Below are positions 33,090 to 44,244 of a stretch of 64,000 bases of DNA, piece after piece (position 1 is the stretch's first letter; each line of letters begins with the position of its first letter). Source of the stretch: Ligula intestinalis. Taxonomy: Eukaryota; Platyhelminthes; Cestoda; Diphyllobothriidea; Diphyllobothriidae. Where the stretch lies: assembly GCA_036362985.1 (NCBI GenBank), contig JAYGXS010000005.1, forward strand, positions 47,222,033-47,286,032, written 5' to 3'. The notes under the pieces were generated by a model. It worked only from the letters and a program-made list of their open reading frames with translations, was not told the origin of the DNA and ran no database searches. The translations under genes were made by a program, and so were the position numbers.

Positions 33090-36000
33090 GCACAGAACAG
33101 TAAAGTAAGATGCTTCAGTGAATTTCGCTACACGCATCGTTCAGCTCAAAACTGTAATGTATAATCGTTTTCACTGGCGTGGTCAAGGAGGCAAATATTC
33201 TTCGATGTTCAAATTCCAGTGATATCACATGAATGCTCTTTGGAATTTTACTTCTGTGTACTATAAAACACTGTCTACTTAAATTTAAAAGGTAGTAATT
33301 GTGTTGTACAACAATATATGCATACATTAACTAACATTGCCCTCACTTTTGTTTGCATTTAAACAAATCTTTAGCGTATCCATACTTTAGCATTAATAAA
33401 AACAGGAATTTCAGCGATTGCGTTCTAGTTAAAAAGATTCAGTGGCCAAAGAAGTTGGCAGACATTTCGCCCGAACCGTTTCGCTTGTTAAAAGTTGTAA
33501 CCGCAAGTAATGCTCATGGCTTCCTTTCAGTAAGTACCGTGGATGGAATGTATTTTGTTCTTTCATCGAGCCGAGAACTGTGCATCGTATCCACATGTCT
33601 TCGAATACTACAAAGCGCATACTATGGGTTAGCTCGGAAAGTCTTAAGTTCAACGGAAAGCTGGACGCGGATTGCGAATAGTAAAGTTTAGCGAATTGAG
33701 GTTAGAAGAGGCCTGGCAGAGAGCGGGCGGTTGGTCGTGTCAAATGGGACATATAGTTAAATAACATTTAAATGGTACACAGAAATTCTGCCCTTCAACC
33801 TTAACCCCGGCTCGTTATTTGAATTTCAGTCAGTATTGGCATGTGTTCCAAGCTGAAGCGATTCTTCATCTTCTGCTTGAAACCAATGTAGGCGATCCTG
33901 ACGAATCGATTCAAGGAAGATAAACACAGATTCGATGCGTGAATATTTCTGACCAGTTGAGCATAGGTACTTCAGCTTATGCACAAGGTAATAGCGTCAT
34001 TTGAATCAATGATTAGTCCTACAACATCATTTCTTGATCCGACTGTACTACGTTTTGATCAATTTTAATTTCACGCATGAGAGATTCGAGCCGTCCAATG
34101 CCTTTTGATTTAATCCTGCGCAAGGTCGGGTATATAAAATGCTCAGACTGGCGGTCGATCTCTTAGTCCCCGTGCTCTCCTTCAGTTTCAGCTGAGAGAC
34201 TTCATACTTAAAGTGGAATAAAAATATCATTATATAACGAGGCCCAGTAATGTACAGTCACCAATACTTCTAGGTGAACGGATAGCAGTACAAAATTGCG
34301 GCTCAATGTCAGGTATGAATTGAGATTATTAAGAGACATAATTGCGTTGACAATATTGCGAAGCAATAATTGACGAAGGGAAAGATTAGCTGGCAGTCTC
34401 GAGGGTGAAGGATATGTATTAGATCTCCAGTAGAAGCTGAGGTCACTGGCAATACTTTTAAAATAGCGAATGGAAAGCATAGCGACTAAGAAATATTGGT
34501 AACCCAAACAGGGCCCCTTTGAAAACTGGTGATATGTAGTAATGTTTGAAGTTGGTGGGTGTGTATGGATGTGGTGGAGTCAGAGCCACGGATTCGGTGA
34601 TGGTTGAATAGGCAGTCTAAATCGTGGATGTGCCTAGATCACTACAATCATCAGGTCGAATCCCAAGTTGGTGGTAAAAGGCAAAAAACACTAAAATGAG
34701 GGTTGTATATGCACAGAACCCTGAGTTGCTGTCTCAGGTAGCAGAGGCCACTAACGAAGCCAGGGGCGGTCGTGACTGCGTCCGTCCAGGCCAAAGAGTG
34801 TTGACTGTGTGTTGCGTGGGGTGATGACAGTTGCTTTAACATGACTGTGAGCGATTTCAAGTGTTCTTTCACTGGTGTGTTGCAATTGCCTGAGCGGATG
34901 TCGTCTGTAGATGTCTTGACTGCATCGGCCGAGGGGTGTCTTAGTCAAGTGGCCCTTAGGCAGGCGCGCTTATTTTGACGCGCGTGAATGCGTGGGTCTG
35001 TGCGCACGTATGTGCGTAAGTGAGTAAGTTTAGATCAACCTTCGGATCCGCAGGAACGCCGAAGGACGGGGGACGTAAGCGCAGCTGTTATCTGTTAGCC
35101 AGAAGCAGCTGCGAGGTCAAACCTCGGGGGCGGTGGAAGCAAGCATTTTAACAGTTGTTTGTGACGGTACGACTTTTGGACAGTGAGCCTTCGAGAGGGG
35201 AGACATTGTGGCTGTCCACCACAATATTTTGAAGCAGCAAGATCCAGAAAGGAAACAAATAAGGGATCAGTATTCTTCCGAATGGATAAGGTGCATCCAT
35301 ATTACTGTGCCAAAAAAACACCTTTCTTACATTTTGGGGCCAAAATCACCAACATTTACCAGTGGGTTATTTATAAGAATCATAAACGCGAACTTATTTA
35401 ACCCAATTCTTCCGACAGGCCTGGAACTATTACTCTTAGAATACCGGACGAGAAGCGTAGGTGATATCAAAGGCATCGTGCGTTTGTCTGGAATCATTTG
35501 TTGTCCCGTCTCGCATACAACTGCGAACTTTAGCAAGAGGTCGCCTTGTAGGCATTGCTGTTCTTTTGGCACCGGGACATGAAGAAGGTTTCCAGTGCCC
35601 CGGTTGTCTGGAAAGAGGTGCAATATCTTCTCCACAAAAGTTCGCTACTTCATTTCTTCCAGTGTTCGTATATACAGGATGGCCTATAAATCAATCTATC
35701 GTATTATAGTTTTGGCCCATTTCCTCTTATCAACCGGTTAAACGCTTTGATTTTTTTTGTATTCTGGAGACTTCGCCGAAAACATGTATAACTAAGTAGT
35801 GTGTAAACAATGGTGGCTTGTATTTTGAAAATAAATGCTCAGTCGCCTAAGTACCACGGGAATGCATGCCCTATTTGCAGCGCCGGAATTTGCCCACCAA
35901 GAATCCAAACTGCATGACTTTGTCCAATGTTTCCAACAAAATCGGTTGTTGCTTAAGCACTAAGAGCCGAACGGGCAATTAAAATACATATGCCTTGAAT

Positions 36001-36340
36001 ATACCGAAACCATGCAATTGAACAGGCTGGCAAAATCGGACCCACGATTTAGGATATTCAGTCTCCCTAGAAATCCCATTTGCATCCCTAGTAGGTGTAC
36101 TTTATGCCCACAATAAAGGGAGCGGCTTTTAAACAACGTCTTATCTGTGCAATCTGGTTCTATTCACAATCTGATAATGGGCCAAGGTACTTATTTTCAA
36201 ATAAAGAGTTCTGTACGTCAGCAAACGTACCCCTTTTTGCACGATTGAGCATAGGGGCAACCCGGATGGGGCCTAAACGCGCAGATACGTGCTTGGCCGA
36301 TATTCAGCCGCTGCATGACACGGCTCTGAGAAATTCATTT
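33090..36340. other. 3' flank of myosin light chain, no further gene seen
   Basis: It begins with the presumed 3' untranslated region. Short ORFs near 33353-33691, 34208-34507 and 35183-35709 show no domain. A tRNA B-box-like GGTCGAATCCC at about 34651 suggests a SINE relic around 34560-34680. Confidence 0.4.
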
Positions 36341-36385
36341 CATCGTTAGGTCCGGTAGCAGCAGAAGAGGATTTTGCTCTTGTAT

Positions 36386-36425
36386 CTGATGATGCATCCA
36401 CGACGGAATTCGAAACGCCAGGCGA
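36386..36425 (+). other. PLE-type end with hammerhead-like core
   Basis: CTGATGA at 36386-36392 and GAAA at 36412-36415 are at hammerhead spacing. The sequence between can pair around ATCC/GGA. The base equivalent to U16.1 is C here, so cleavage is unlikely. The tail CGCCAGGCGAATA matches the PLE ends at 58.9 and 62.7 kb. Confidence 0.5.
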
Positions 36426-37035
36426 ATACAGTTCCTGTGCCAGCGATCACATCTATTTCTTCTCGATTTATTCCTGGGACTCACATTTTAGCTTACATTG
36501 GCAACAGACGTCATACCACCAAATCTCAACTATAGAATTAAGTTTGGGGTTGAGATTAGCGTCAAGGTAACTTGCGATTCAGTTTAGTGTCAAAATTATG
36601 GTTTGGGACATCTGTAAACTAAGAGCTTCCAGGGGGATTTGAATTCACGTTAGGGTTGTAGTTTTGGCCTGCATTAGAATCAGGCCACGATAACAGCTAC
36701 CCTTCGCGAAAGTATACGCATGATCACGTTTGTAACTTGTAGGGAGCACCGTCCTGTCCCCTTGTCTTCGTTTATGTAGTCGTTTCTCTGTGGGGCAAGA
36801 TCACTCCTACTAATAAAACTGTACAAATAGCAGACTTGAAAAAGTATACGTAGCGTTTTTTAATATTGAAGTAGCAAAAACAAAACTTATGCTTCGTGCA
36901 TGTTTCCGTGCATTGAAAAGAGCATTGCATAAAGATAAATCAGCGGTGGTGCATATATTTGTCTCTTATTGTTGTAAAATTTTCTCGCTTGATAATAAAA
37001 TAAAATGGAACCAGAAAACTGCAGTTAATGTTTAA

Positions 37036-37983
37036 AGAAGAAGAAGAATGCCGATTGTTTTGTTCTGAACTTTCGGCATGAGCCTGGACAAATCACAAAT
37101 GCCTTCCCTCCCCTGTCCCAATTTACACGTAGCCAACGTTTGCTGCTTTCTCATTGCCAATCGTGTGAAGCCGAAAGCTCATAAAGATACAATTTCCGAA
37201 AATTCCCGTTTTACGATTGAAAAGTCGTATTGGCAAACAAGTGTTTTCGGTCATTCATAATCAGGCAGCTACATGACATGGAGAATAAAATGGCCAGTTA
37301 ATTGCAACGTTTATATAATCGTAAGGTTTGCAAGGAGAAAGGGGCTCAGTGGGTGAGGATAATGAAGCAGCTGGGTTTTCCCTCGTCTCCAGAATGCGAG
37401 TGCTCGTACGGGTAGGACGCAGGACAGGGCAGAGAAGATAGGGTGAATGTTTACACGGTCAGTGAACTGAGGTCTGTATATCAGCCGCGTAGCTTGCGCT
37501 TTACTATTCTCCGTGGCTTCGTTTTGTGTGCTTTCGGATGACGTGGCTTCGGTAGGCGTGGGATTTCCGCAAGCTGTCAATCAAGGATGCAGATTGCTTG
37601 TACCAGCGCCTTTTGACAGCATAGACTGATTCGACTCGCAAAAGCATTATCCCAGGATGGACGTATCCTGAGGAATAGATCGGTGCAAAAACAAATAGCA
37701 TAGACTGTGTTTTTATGACCAGATTGCCACTGCCTCTGCTGTGGCGAACACCCCATTAGCGCAGGCCTTTGAAGTAGTGTGTCGGTGTGTGGTATATGAC
37801 CTAAAACGCTTCTCTTATTTCCATTTGGTGGTTTGTATCAATTAGGTGGGCGAGGATTGAGATTGAGATGGGTCTTTGACGGCCTGATGATGAATGACCG
37901 AAAACAATTGTTTGCCAATACAACTGTTGAACAATAAAATTGTCGTCCCAGAGATCGTGTCTTCTTCTTCGTCTTCTTGACAA
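37036..37983. mobile_element. inverted pair of PLE-type ends
   Basis: The left arm has GAAGAAGAAGAA near 37036 and ATTGGCAAACAAGTGTTTTC, GGTCATTCATAATCAGG at 37220-37266. The right arm has the reverse complement: CCTGATGATGAATGACC, GAAAACAATTGTTTGCCAAT (37883-37919) and TCTTCTTCTTCGTCTTC (about 37962-37978). The space between holds no recognisable protein. The right arm carries a hammerhead-like core: CTGATGA, GAAA and a palindromic AACAATTGTT. GGC before the core can pair with GCC after it. Confidence 0.55.
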
Positions 37984-38084
37984 CAGGAACCTGGAGCACG
38001 CATACTTGCTTCTTCTCGCGGGTAAATGTTTAACTCGTAGAGGTTTTTATGTCATCTGTATATGCATCATAAGAAAGTCCGACT

Positions 38085-38760
38085 GGTCAGGGCTTGAAGA
38101 GAGGCTCACAACCCCCCTTCTCAGTGGGTCCCCAACTTCCCCTGCTTGATTTCTTGTTGATATACCGGTTTTGAAAGTTCAGCATTAAGAAAATTTCTGA
38201 TCTCGATATATATCCGTATATTTAAGGCGTACAGCCGCAGCCCAAAATGTAACGTGTGTTTTTAGGCTGAACTGCGATCTATGCCTAAAGGGCCCAAATA
38301 TACTGTTGCATACCGGAAACATAAATTAATTGACACCCGTTTATGAATTTTCACCGATCACTAACGAAACTCACTTCTCTTGCATTGCCCTGCCTTGGGT
38401 CCCATTTCTCGTGTTATGACATAAGTCGTAGTAGCTAGTAGTATGGGTAAATATTTATTTTAAATGTGAACTTTCAAAATGGCTATATCAACCAGAAACG
38501 TAAACAGGGAATGCTGGGGAACTCACGGCAGTTGTGTCAAGCAGCGGCAGAATACGAGCGAAACCCGTTTTGGGCCATTTAGCTAGTACATAGGCTGCTA
38601 GTATGGTAAACTACAACATCACTATACACAACTAAAGTCTTCTGTTTGCAGCACATGCATATTTTGTTTGACGGGTTTCAGCATATATACGCACATTCCA
38701 TTTCGGTGTATGCCAAAAGACCTTAAATATACTGGTGCATTGCTAAAAGAAATTAAGGCA
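38085..38760. repeat. degenerate copies of the 40-kb hammerhead repeat
   Basis: Partial copies of the repeat unit described at 40010-40760. A reverse-strand piece at about 38085-38200 contains ACCGGTATATCAAC and GGGACCCACTGA with a broken core. Forward pieces are at about 38275-38345 and 38460-38620 (CTTTCAAAATGGCTATATCA, GTGTCAAGCAGCGGCAGAAT, CGAAACCCG...TGGGCC). The CTGATGA box is deleted in the 38.5-kb copy, so none can be active. Confidence 0.6.
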
Positions 38761-39004
38761 AAGGTAGCATATGTAGCCTCACTCATACGAATCAAACTCC
38801 GGAACGGTACGTTGGACCACAGGTAAGTTAAAATAGACGAACTCCTAGCCACCCTTTCCAATTTTCGGGACTTTCAAGAAACTAGCGATTTGATAATCAG
38901 GTTTTTCCGCAATCAGTTAAATGAAAATACAGGTTAGGAAAACTTACAGATATAAATCAACAACACTTCTAAATAAAATAAAAAAAATGCATTTAGCGTT
39001 TCTT

Positions 39005-39140
39005 AAAGTATATTCCACTGCGTCTCCTAATTCCCCGCCCACAAAACCGGATAACTACTGTTTTTTTAGGAAGACATGCAGGTTGTAGGGATGAATGAGT
39101 GGGGCTACATAAGCAACCGTTGCCGAAATTAAAACGCTAA
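39005..39140 (+). repeat. dispersed repeat C, copy 3
   Basis: It has TATATTCCACTGCGTCTCC, TAATTCCCCGCCCACAAAAC and GGGGCTACATAAGC, aligned with 3722-3860 on the same strand. Confidence 0.6.
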
Positions 39141-40349
39141 ATAACGTAAATCCAAGCAAACTAAACAGCACACAGATAAAGGCGTTCCTATTGCTGCCAG
39201 TGTTTTTTTCTTGTCCGGTGTACAAGTAAAACCGCCTTCAAGTCATTTGCGCTCAAAAGAAAGCCGGTCCACTGCTTCATTTCTTCTGTCAGACTACTAA
39301 TCAAATCTACGCTGTGATGAAATCGTGAACGTCAACAAGTCCACAGATGATAACAGTAAAAACAAGCTAGAACAGGCAGGATTCTTTCGCCTAATCTGAT
39401 TGGTTCAGCATCATTCCAACATGATATTACACATTTGCAATCGTGCATTACAGAGCGCCCTGGCGTGTAAGTGGCAGCTACCTGATCGAAACGATGGATA
39501 CTCCGAGGAGTTTAGATTTGTAACAAAATCGTAGGTTTTTTTGCGGTCCAGTGATGCAGTTATGTATAACTACAGGTGAAAATGAGGTACAGCCCGGATA
39601 ATCACTACTCGACAATGTAAAATGTGTGAGCAGTGGTGGGGGGTGCTTCACTGGAAGTATAACGCACTCACGCAGACTTGTTTAAACCTGCTGAAGTCAA
39701 ATGTGCAACTCACGTGCATTCCCCCTTTCACATACCATCTGTTTTGAGCAGGCGTACTTAAGACAGATATGGTGTGTGCCGATTAAACGGTGTGTTTCTA
39801 GTTGTTGTCGTTTTGAGATAACTGTGTGTGTCTGTTCTGGGCCTGAAAAAATAAAACAGGAATGGCAAATGAGGAGGCTTGGAGGATGGATATGAACGTA
39901 CATGTTTATGGAGCTCCGACGGAATAACAAATAAGTCACCATTACTCTAAAATATTGCGCTTAAAGCAAGGCAAAAATCCACTCAGTTTTCTGGCTGGCT
40001 GATGACGGCTTATAAACCCTGAATAGCAATTGCATTTCCCCTCAGCGAGACCTTTCACAGCTGCGTCAAGCGGCGACAGAATATCGGTGAAACACGTGTC
40101 TGGGCGTTTTCGCTAGTGCCTATTCTAAGTTAAAATAGCAATACATACTACTACGGTCTACCCATTGATAGTATGCGTATATTACACAGTGGTTGAAGGG
40201 GTATTAGCCCAATTTCTGACTTACATTTTCGGTATATGCCTATGGACTTTTACTATACTTAAGTATTCCGCGAACAGAAATTAATTTCTAGAGTTATTTA
40301 AAATTCCACAACTTTCAGCACCACTTTACATAAAACAGAAAACAACCAG

Positions 40350-40445
40350 GGAAACCTGGTTGACCCACTGATGAGCTGGACCCCTCGCACCTTAGTAAAG
40401 ATGCGGCATAATAGCGGTGAAACACATGTCTGGGCCTTTAAGCTA
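40350..40445 (+). ncRNA. hammerhead ribozyme, worn copy
   Basis: CTGATGA at 40368-40374 and GAAA at 40419-40422. CCCA before the core pairs with TGGG after the cleavage site at 40430/40431. Helix II is weakened (G10.1 faces U), and helix III is ACAC/ATGT with one mismatch. It is probably poor or inactive. Confidence 0.55.
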
Positions 40446-40614
40446 GTAGCTGGGCTGTCATTATGATAAGCTACAACATCAATATACACTTGCAATTTCG
40501 GTCTACGCCTTTAGACCTCAAATATACTGATATATACCGCGATCAAAAATTAATTTCTCTGGAGATTAAAAAGCTGAACTTTCAAAACCGGTATATCAAC
40601 CAGAAAGCAGATGG

Positions 40615-40712
40615 GGAAAGCTGGGCGACCCACTGATGAGCTGGAGCCCTCGCAGCTGTGTCAAGCAGCAGCAGAATACCGGCGAAACACGTGTCTGGGC
40701 CTTCTAGCAAGT
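40615..40712 (+). ncRNA. type I hammerhead ribozyme, canonical core
   Basis: All core residues are present: CTGATGA at 40633-40639 and GAAA at 40684-40687. Helix II is GCTGG (40640-40644) with CCGGC (40679-40683), giving the required G10.1-C11.1 pair. Helix III is the self-complementary ACAC/GTGT (40687-40694), followed by C17 at 40695. Cleavage is predicted between 40695 and 40696. Helix I is CCCA (40629-40632) with TGGG (40696-40699), then GG/CC and GCT/AGC beyond an internal loop. The 34-base helix II loop holds a further GCTG/CAGC hairpin. Helix III has no loop of its own, so two neighbouring units are expected to pair as a double hammerhead. Confidence 0.82.
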
Positions 40713-41763
40713 ACCTAGGCTGTTAGTATGGGAAGTTAAAACGTCAATATAGTCTCCGTTATCTTTGTCTGTAATGCTTTTCTACTTATATAACGTCAGG
40801 TCAACGAGTCCTTGACTGAATGGTTAGAATTTTGGATGCCTAAATGAAATAACCCGAGCTTGAGCTTCAGAATTCACACGGCTTTTGTTTGTTAGGGCTT
40901 GCTGATAGTGGCCAATATGCCGAAAATAGTCATTTAAGCGTCACATGAAGTCGTTTGTGGTCACTTGGAGTATAAACATTGTAATATAAAACCAACTTTC
41001 CCTTTTCCGCACTTATCCGAGAAAGTAAATTGGTGAGGAAAACTGCAGTTTTATTGTACAGGCGATCCTATTATCGGAGGGAAACTATATATACAGCCAA
41101 GTATCTGCAGAGATCGTCCTCATTACATATCACAGTTCGACCGTCGATTTCGACGATATTCACCACGAGCTTCAGTAAGCTGTCGGCAAACGCGGTGATT
41201 CGCGCTAGACTCGCACAGAACCTACCTAACTCTTCCATCTGTTCTTGGTGTAAAAAATGTCGAGAAAACCAGTCTTATCAAATATATATGCAGAATGATA
41301 TTACCGACAAACCCAAAGTGGACTTGAATGCTCATTTTTGGCCTGATACCCATCATCACTCAGTCCTTCACAAACCCAGGTTTTTGCAATACCTGAGGCC
41401 CAAACCCGTGAACTGTTGATTAGGAGTCGAACGCCGAAACCAATGGGTCACGAGCTCATTGGCCTGTCGATTTCAATGGGGTAAATGAACGGCGGTAGCA
41501 CGACACTCGTATATATGCAGGTATTCATGGCCGGCACAGACAAGGTATATTATAAGGGCCATTTATGGCTGTTTATTCTTCATCAGCCAACTCTGCCGCT
41601 GCTGGTGGAGCTAGAGAATGACCCCCAAGGTAGTACGGGATAAGTGAGTCCCGTTACCAAATGTATATATATATATGCTTATATAGTGGCATAGATGCGT
41701 ACACCGATCTGTCAGAGGACTCACTCGTCCGTCCATATTGCCATTAGAGCTCTCTCTCGAGCC

Positions 41764-41960
41764 TCCACTGCGGGGTGGCTTGTATGTTAGGACGTTCGCC
41801 CTGACGGGAGAGATCGCGAGTTCAAATCTCGGTGTGGCAGCAATTTCAGCGGCCACACTGGGGTTGTGTATCACTAGCCGATGACTTCTGATAAGACAGA
41901 AAAGGCCATCCTAGTGTTCCATGTCTTTGCTGGTAATGTCCTTCTGCATATATGCTTATA
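41764..41960 (+). mobile_element. tRNA-derived SINE, copy 1
   Basis: The tRNA-like head has TGGCTTGTATG (A-box-like, about 41776) and GTTCAAATCTC (B box, 41820-41830). The body TGTGGCAGCAATTTC and GGCCACACTGGGGTTG is shared with 53351-53750. The 3' part holds a hammerhead-like fold ending AAAAGGCC. Polymerase III transcription is likely from the boxes. Confidence 0.75.
41871..41917 (+). ncRNA. hammerhead-like fold in SINE copy 1
   Basis: The core CCGATGA (41878-41884; U4 is C here) and GAAA (41899-41902). Helix I is a perfect six-base pairing, CACTAG (41872-41877) with CTAGTG (41911-41916). Helix III AAGG/CCAT has one mismatch. C17 is at 41910. The core substitution suggests it is inactive now, but the fold is retained. 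Confidence 0.55.
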
Positions 41961-42899
41961 TATGTATCCAGCAGGACAGAGCAAGTGTGATAGTGTGTCA
42001 ACGAACCTTCTCCCAATTAGAAGATGCATAATAGTAAATATGTTAGGTCTGTGGGCTTATCCGGTTTCCATTATTCCGTATTTGTAAGCACGTGAGTAAT
42101 TAAGTTGGTCTTCCTTTCGAACATCTATTATGAAACCAAGTTGATCCTGGGGTTTTAGAATGATTTTCAGGAAATTATCTTTTGAGAAATACTAGTCTGA
42201 CGCTGAGGTTTATAACCTGCTCGTGGCATCCTGTTTATGCGTTGGAACGAGGACAATTTGGCAGGGAAATTCACCGAGCGACAAGCTATCATTAAAACAT
42301 AACCGTTAGCAATAAGACAGGGAGCGTGGAATATATAATTTTGTCGCACCAGAAGGAGTACTAGAAGTCAGCTTTGCCCAAACTCATATCATCTGTACCT
42401 AAGGCTTGTAACCTGATCGATTAGTCACCAGTTTGGTCATTAGACCACATCCTATCGATCTTGGTGGGACACAGCCAACTTCACGTAGGATATTATCCAC
42501 GGAGCTCTGCCGCTTCCAGGGTGAAGTACGGTGTATTCAATTTTGCCATGATAAATGGCTCCGATGCCCATTAGGCAACAGATTTGTAAACAAACTGCAA
42601 CTCTTAGTTAATGGCATTTCAAATGTATGGATTCACGTATTCGGATCCAGTTTACAATATTTTGTGGTCAATGGCCAAAATAACACCAAAGGTGTTTTGA
42701 CCAACACCAAAAGCTGGTTAGACAAGCAAATGAAACGTGGACTTTTATAAACTCTTTTTACACAGAACATAGTGCAATGAATGGCCAGGTTACAAAATTA
42801 AGTTCTGTGAACTCCATATAAAATGAAACAAAATGGTGTAAAATACAAGATGGAATCTTACATTGGAGCATACAAAAACACGTATCGTATCGCGAACAA

Positions 42900-43505
42900 G
42901 GTGATAGATGTAGAAAGAAGGCTCGTCGGAAAATGGAGTTTTACTCGTGAATGATCGAGTTAGTGACACTAGCTCTTCGTCAGACGTGATGAAAGTGAGG
43001 GCTGGGACTGTCGCACTAGAGGGTTTTGGGGCAAAGGTCACATAGAACAGGGGTGAGAGTGTACGGGGAGGGGGATATTGTAAGGTGACACGAATACTAC
43101 TGCGATAGGCGGTGCCAGTTGGAGGGGCGAGGGTGTGAACGTATCGATTGTGAGCCACATGATCGGGGAGCAGCAGAATCAGCGAAGTTCCACTTGGCTG
43201 AACACAGATTGAATGTTGTTATTTCAGGCGGTGCGCAAGTTCCTAGATCATACGCGGAACCCGGCGTAATGTGAATCAAGCTCCACATGCCTGTTAAGAC
43301 AGTGTGTGCCGGAATGCCAAGCTTCGAGGAATTCTCGTGCCTGCCTTGTATCGGCCGTGGTGACCACTTCAGTTCCATCCCAATTGAAACGGTGGTCATT
43401 GTCAATGGAGTGCGCGAACAGGAGAGACAAAGGGTCAGGTCTACGGATGGCCAGTTGATGTTCATGTATTCTGGACCCCAGTTTCCGACCCGTAAGGCCA
43501 ACCAA
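42900..43505 (-). mobile_element. PLE C-terminal fragment with GIY-YIG domain
   Basis: Translating 43505 down to 43248 gives GLTGRKLGSRIHEHQLAI, with the catalytic Arg of the GIY-YIG fold, FAHSIDNDHRFNWDGTEVV, and AREFLEAWHSG with its Glu. The GIY part itself is lost at the upstream end. After a frameshift, the part to 42900 contains SDEELVSL next to a CTGACGA end motif. GIY-YIG endonucleases cut target DNA in Penelope-like elements. Confidence 0.8.
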
Positions 43506-43609
43506 GTCTTTAATAACAGGGAGTCTTACCTACCAATCGCTGAGGATCCAAGGAAAAAACAGGTCGTAGCCGTCAAGAAAAAGTTGAATGAGCTTACCAG
43601 ACTGATCTG

Positions 43610-44022
43610 AGCTGTCGGGCTCTGGCGGGAGTCCGTCGTCAGATGTAAACCCTCAACGAAAAGCAAGCAACAGTTATAGGGGGCAGGAACCAATCAACTG
43701 TTGAAGGGGAAGGGGGGAAGGAGGGCGAAGGGTAGGGTAGGGGGGAGGAGGAGTGGGCAAGGGGTAGAGGAGGAGGGGGGAGACTCATTAATCACCAGTT
43801 TCGGTCGTGCGTATATGCCTGCGGAAAGCGATGTAGGCGGGTGCCAACTCAGTGCACCGGTTGATTGAGTTGTCATCCGAGGCCCAGGTTTCAACTAACT
43901 CGCCCTCCCTCCCCTTTTCCCTCTAACAGTTGATTGGTTCCTGTCTCCTATAACTGTTGCTCGCCTTTCGTTGACGGTTTATCTCTGACGCTGGACTCCC
44001 GCTAGAGCCCAACAGCTCAGAT
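43610..44022. repeat. inverted repeat around a polypurine tract
   Basis: Left arm 43611-43705 (GGCTCT.GCGGGAGTCC, AACGAAAAGCAAGCAACAGT, TATAGGGGGCAGGAACCAAT, CAACTGTT) is the reverse complement of the right arm 43925-44020. A likely diverged relative with AAAAAGCAAGCGAC and GCTGCTTGTCTTTTGTTGACG lies at 48060-48340. PLE fragments flank it on both sides, so it may be a PLE terminal pair or an independent short element. Confidence 0.6.
43703..43782 (+). repeat. polypurine tract, G-quadruplex-prone
   Basis: About 80 bases almost entirely A and G, with many runs of three or more G. It lies inside the inverted repeat, and a shorter pyrimidine stretch mirrors it near 43902-43922. Confidence 0.75.
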
Positions 44023-44244
44023 GCATAAAATTACGATTTCGGTGATTGCAACGACTTCTTCTAGAGGAATACCTGGGACATGCGAACCATTGCCTCTATT
44101 CGTAACTGCCCTTCTGACTTATGCGATGGGACTTTTCTTGGATGTCCTCCTAAGTAGCGTCCGAAGGAGCGTTTATCGTAAGAAAACCGGATCCAAAAGT
44201 ACCCAAACTTTAACAGTGTTGTACCCATCCAACAGAAGCGTTAC

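Larger units (their letters stand above)
40010..40760 (+). repeat. tandem hammerhead-bearing repeat, three units
   Basis: The hammerhead cleavage-site equivalents (GTC|TGGGC) fall at 40100, 40430 and 40695, giving units of 330 and 265 bases. Each unit shares CAGAAT.., CGGTGAAACAC or CGGCGAAACAC, TGTCTGGGC, CTAGT, GCCTTTAGACCT.AAATATACT-like and ATTAATTTCT blocks. The third core is intact, the second slightly worn, and the first has lost CTGATGA. No tRNA-type promoter or protein is visible. The architecture resembles animal retrozymes and other small hammerhead satellites; that comparison is from general knowledge. Confidence 0.75.

Noticed and set aside
42433..42750. A 105-codon plus-strand frame just left of the PLE cluster.
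   Set aside because: No motif recognised and no splice support.
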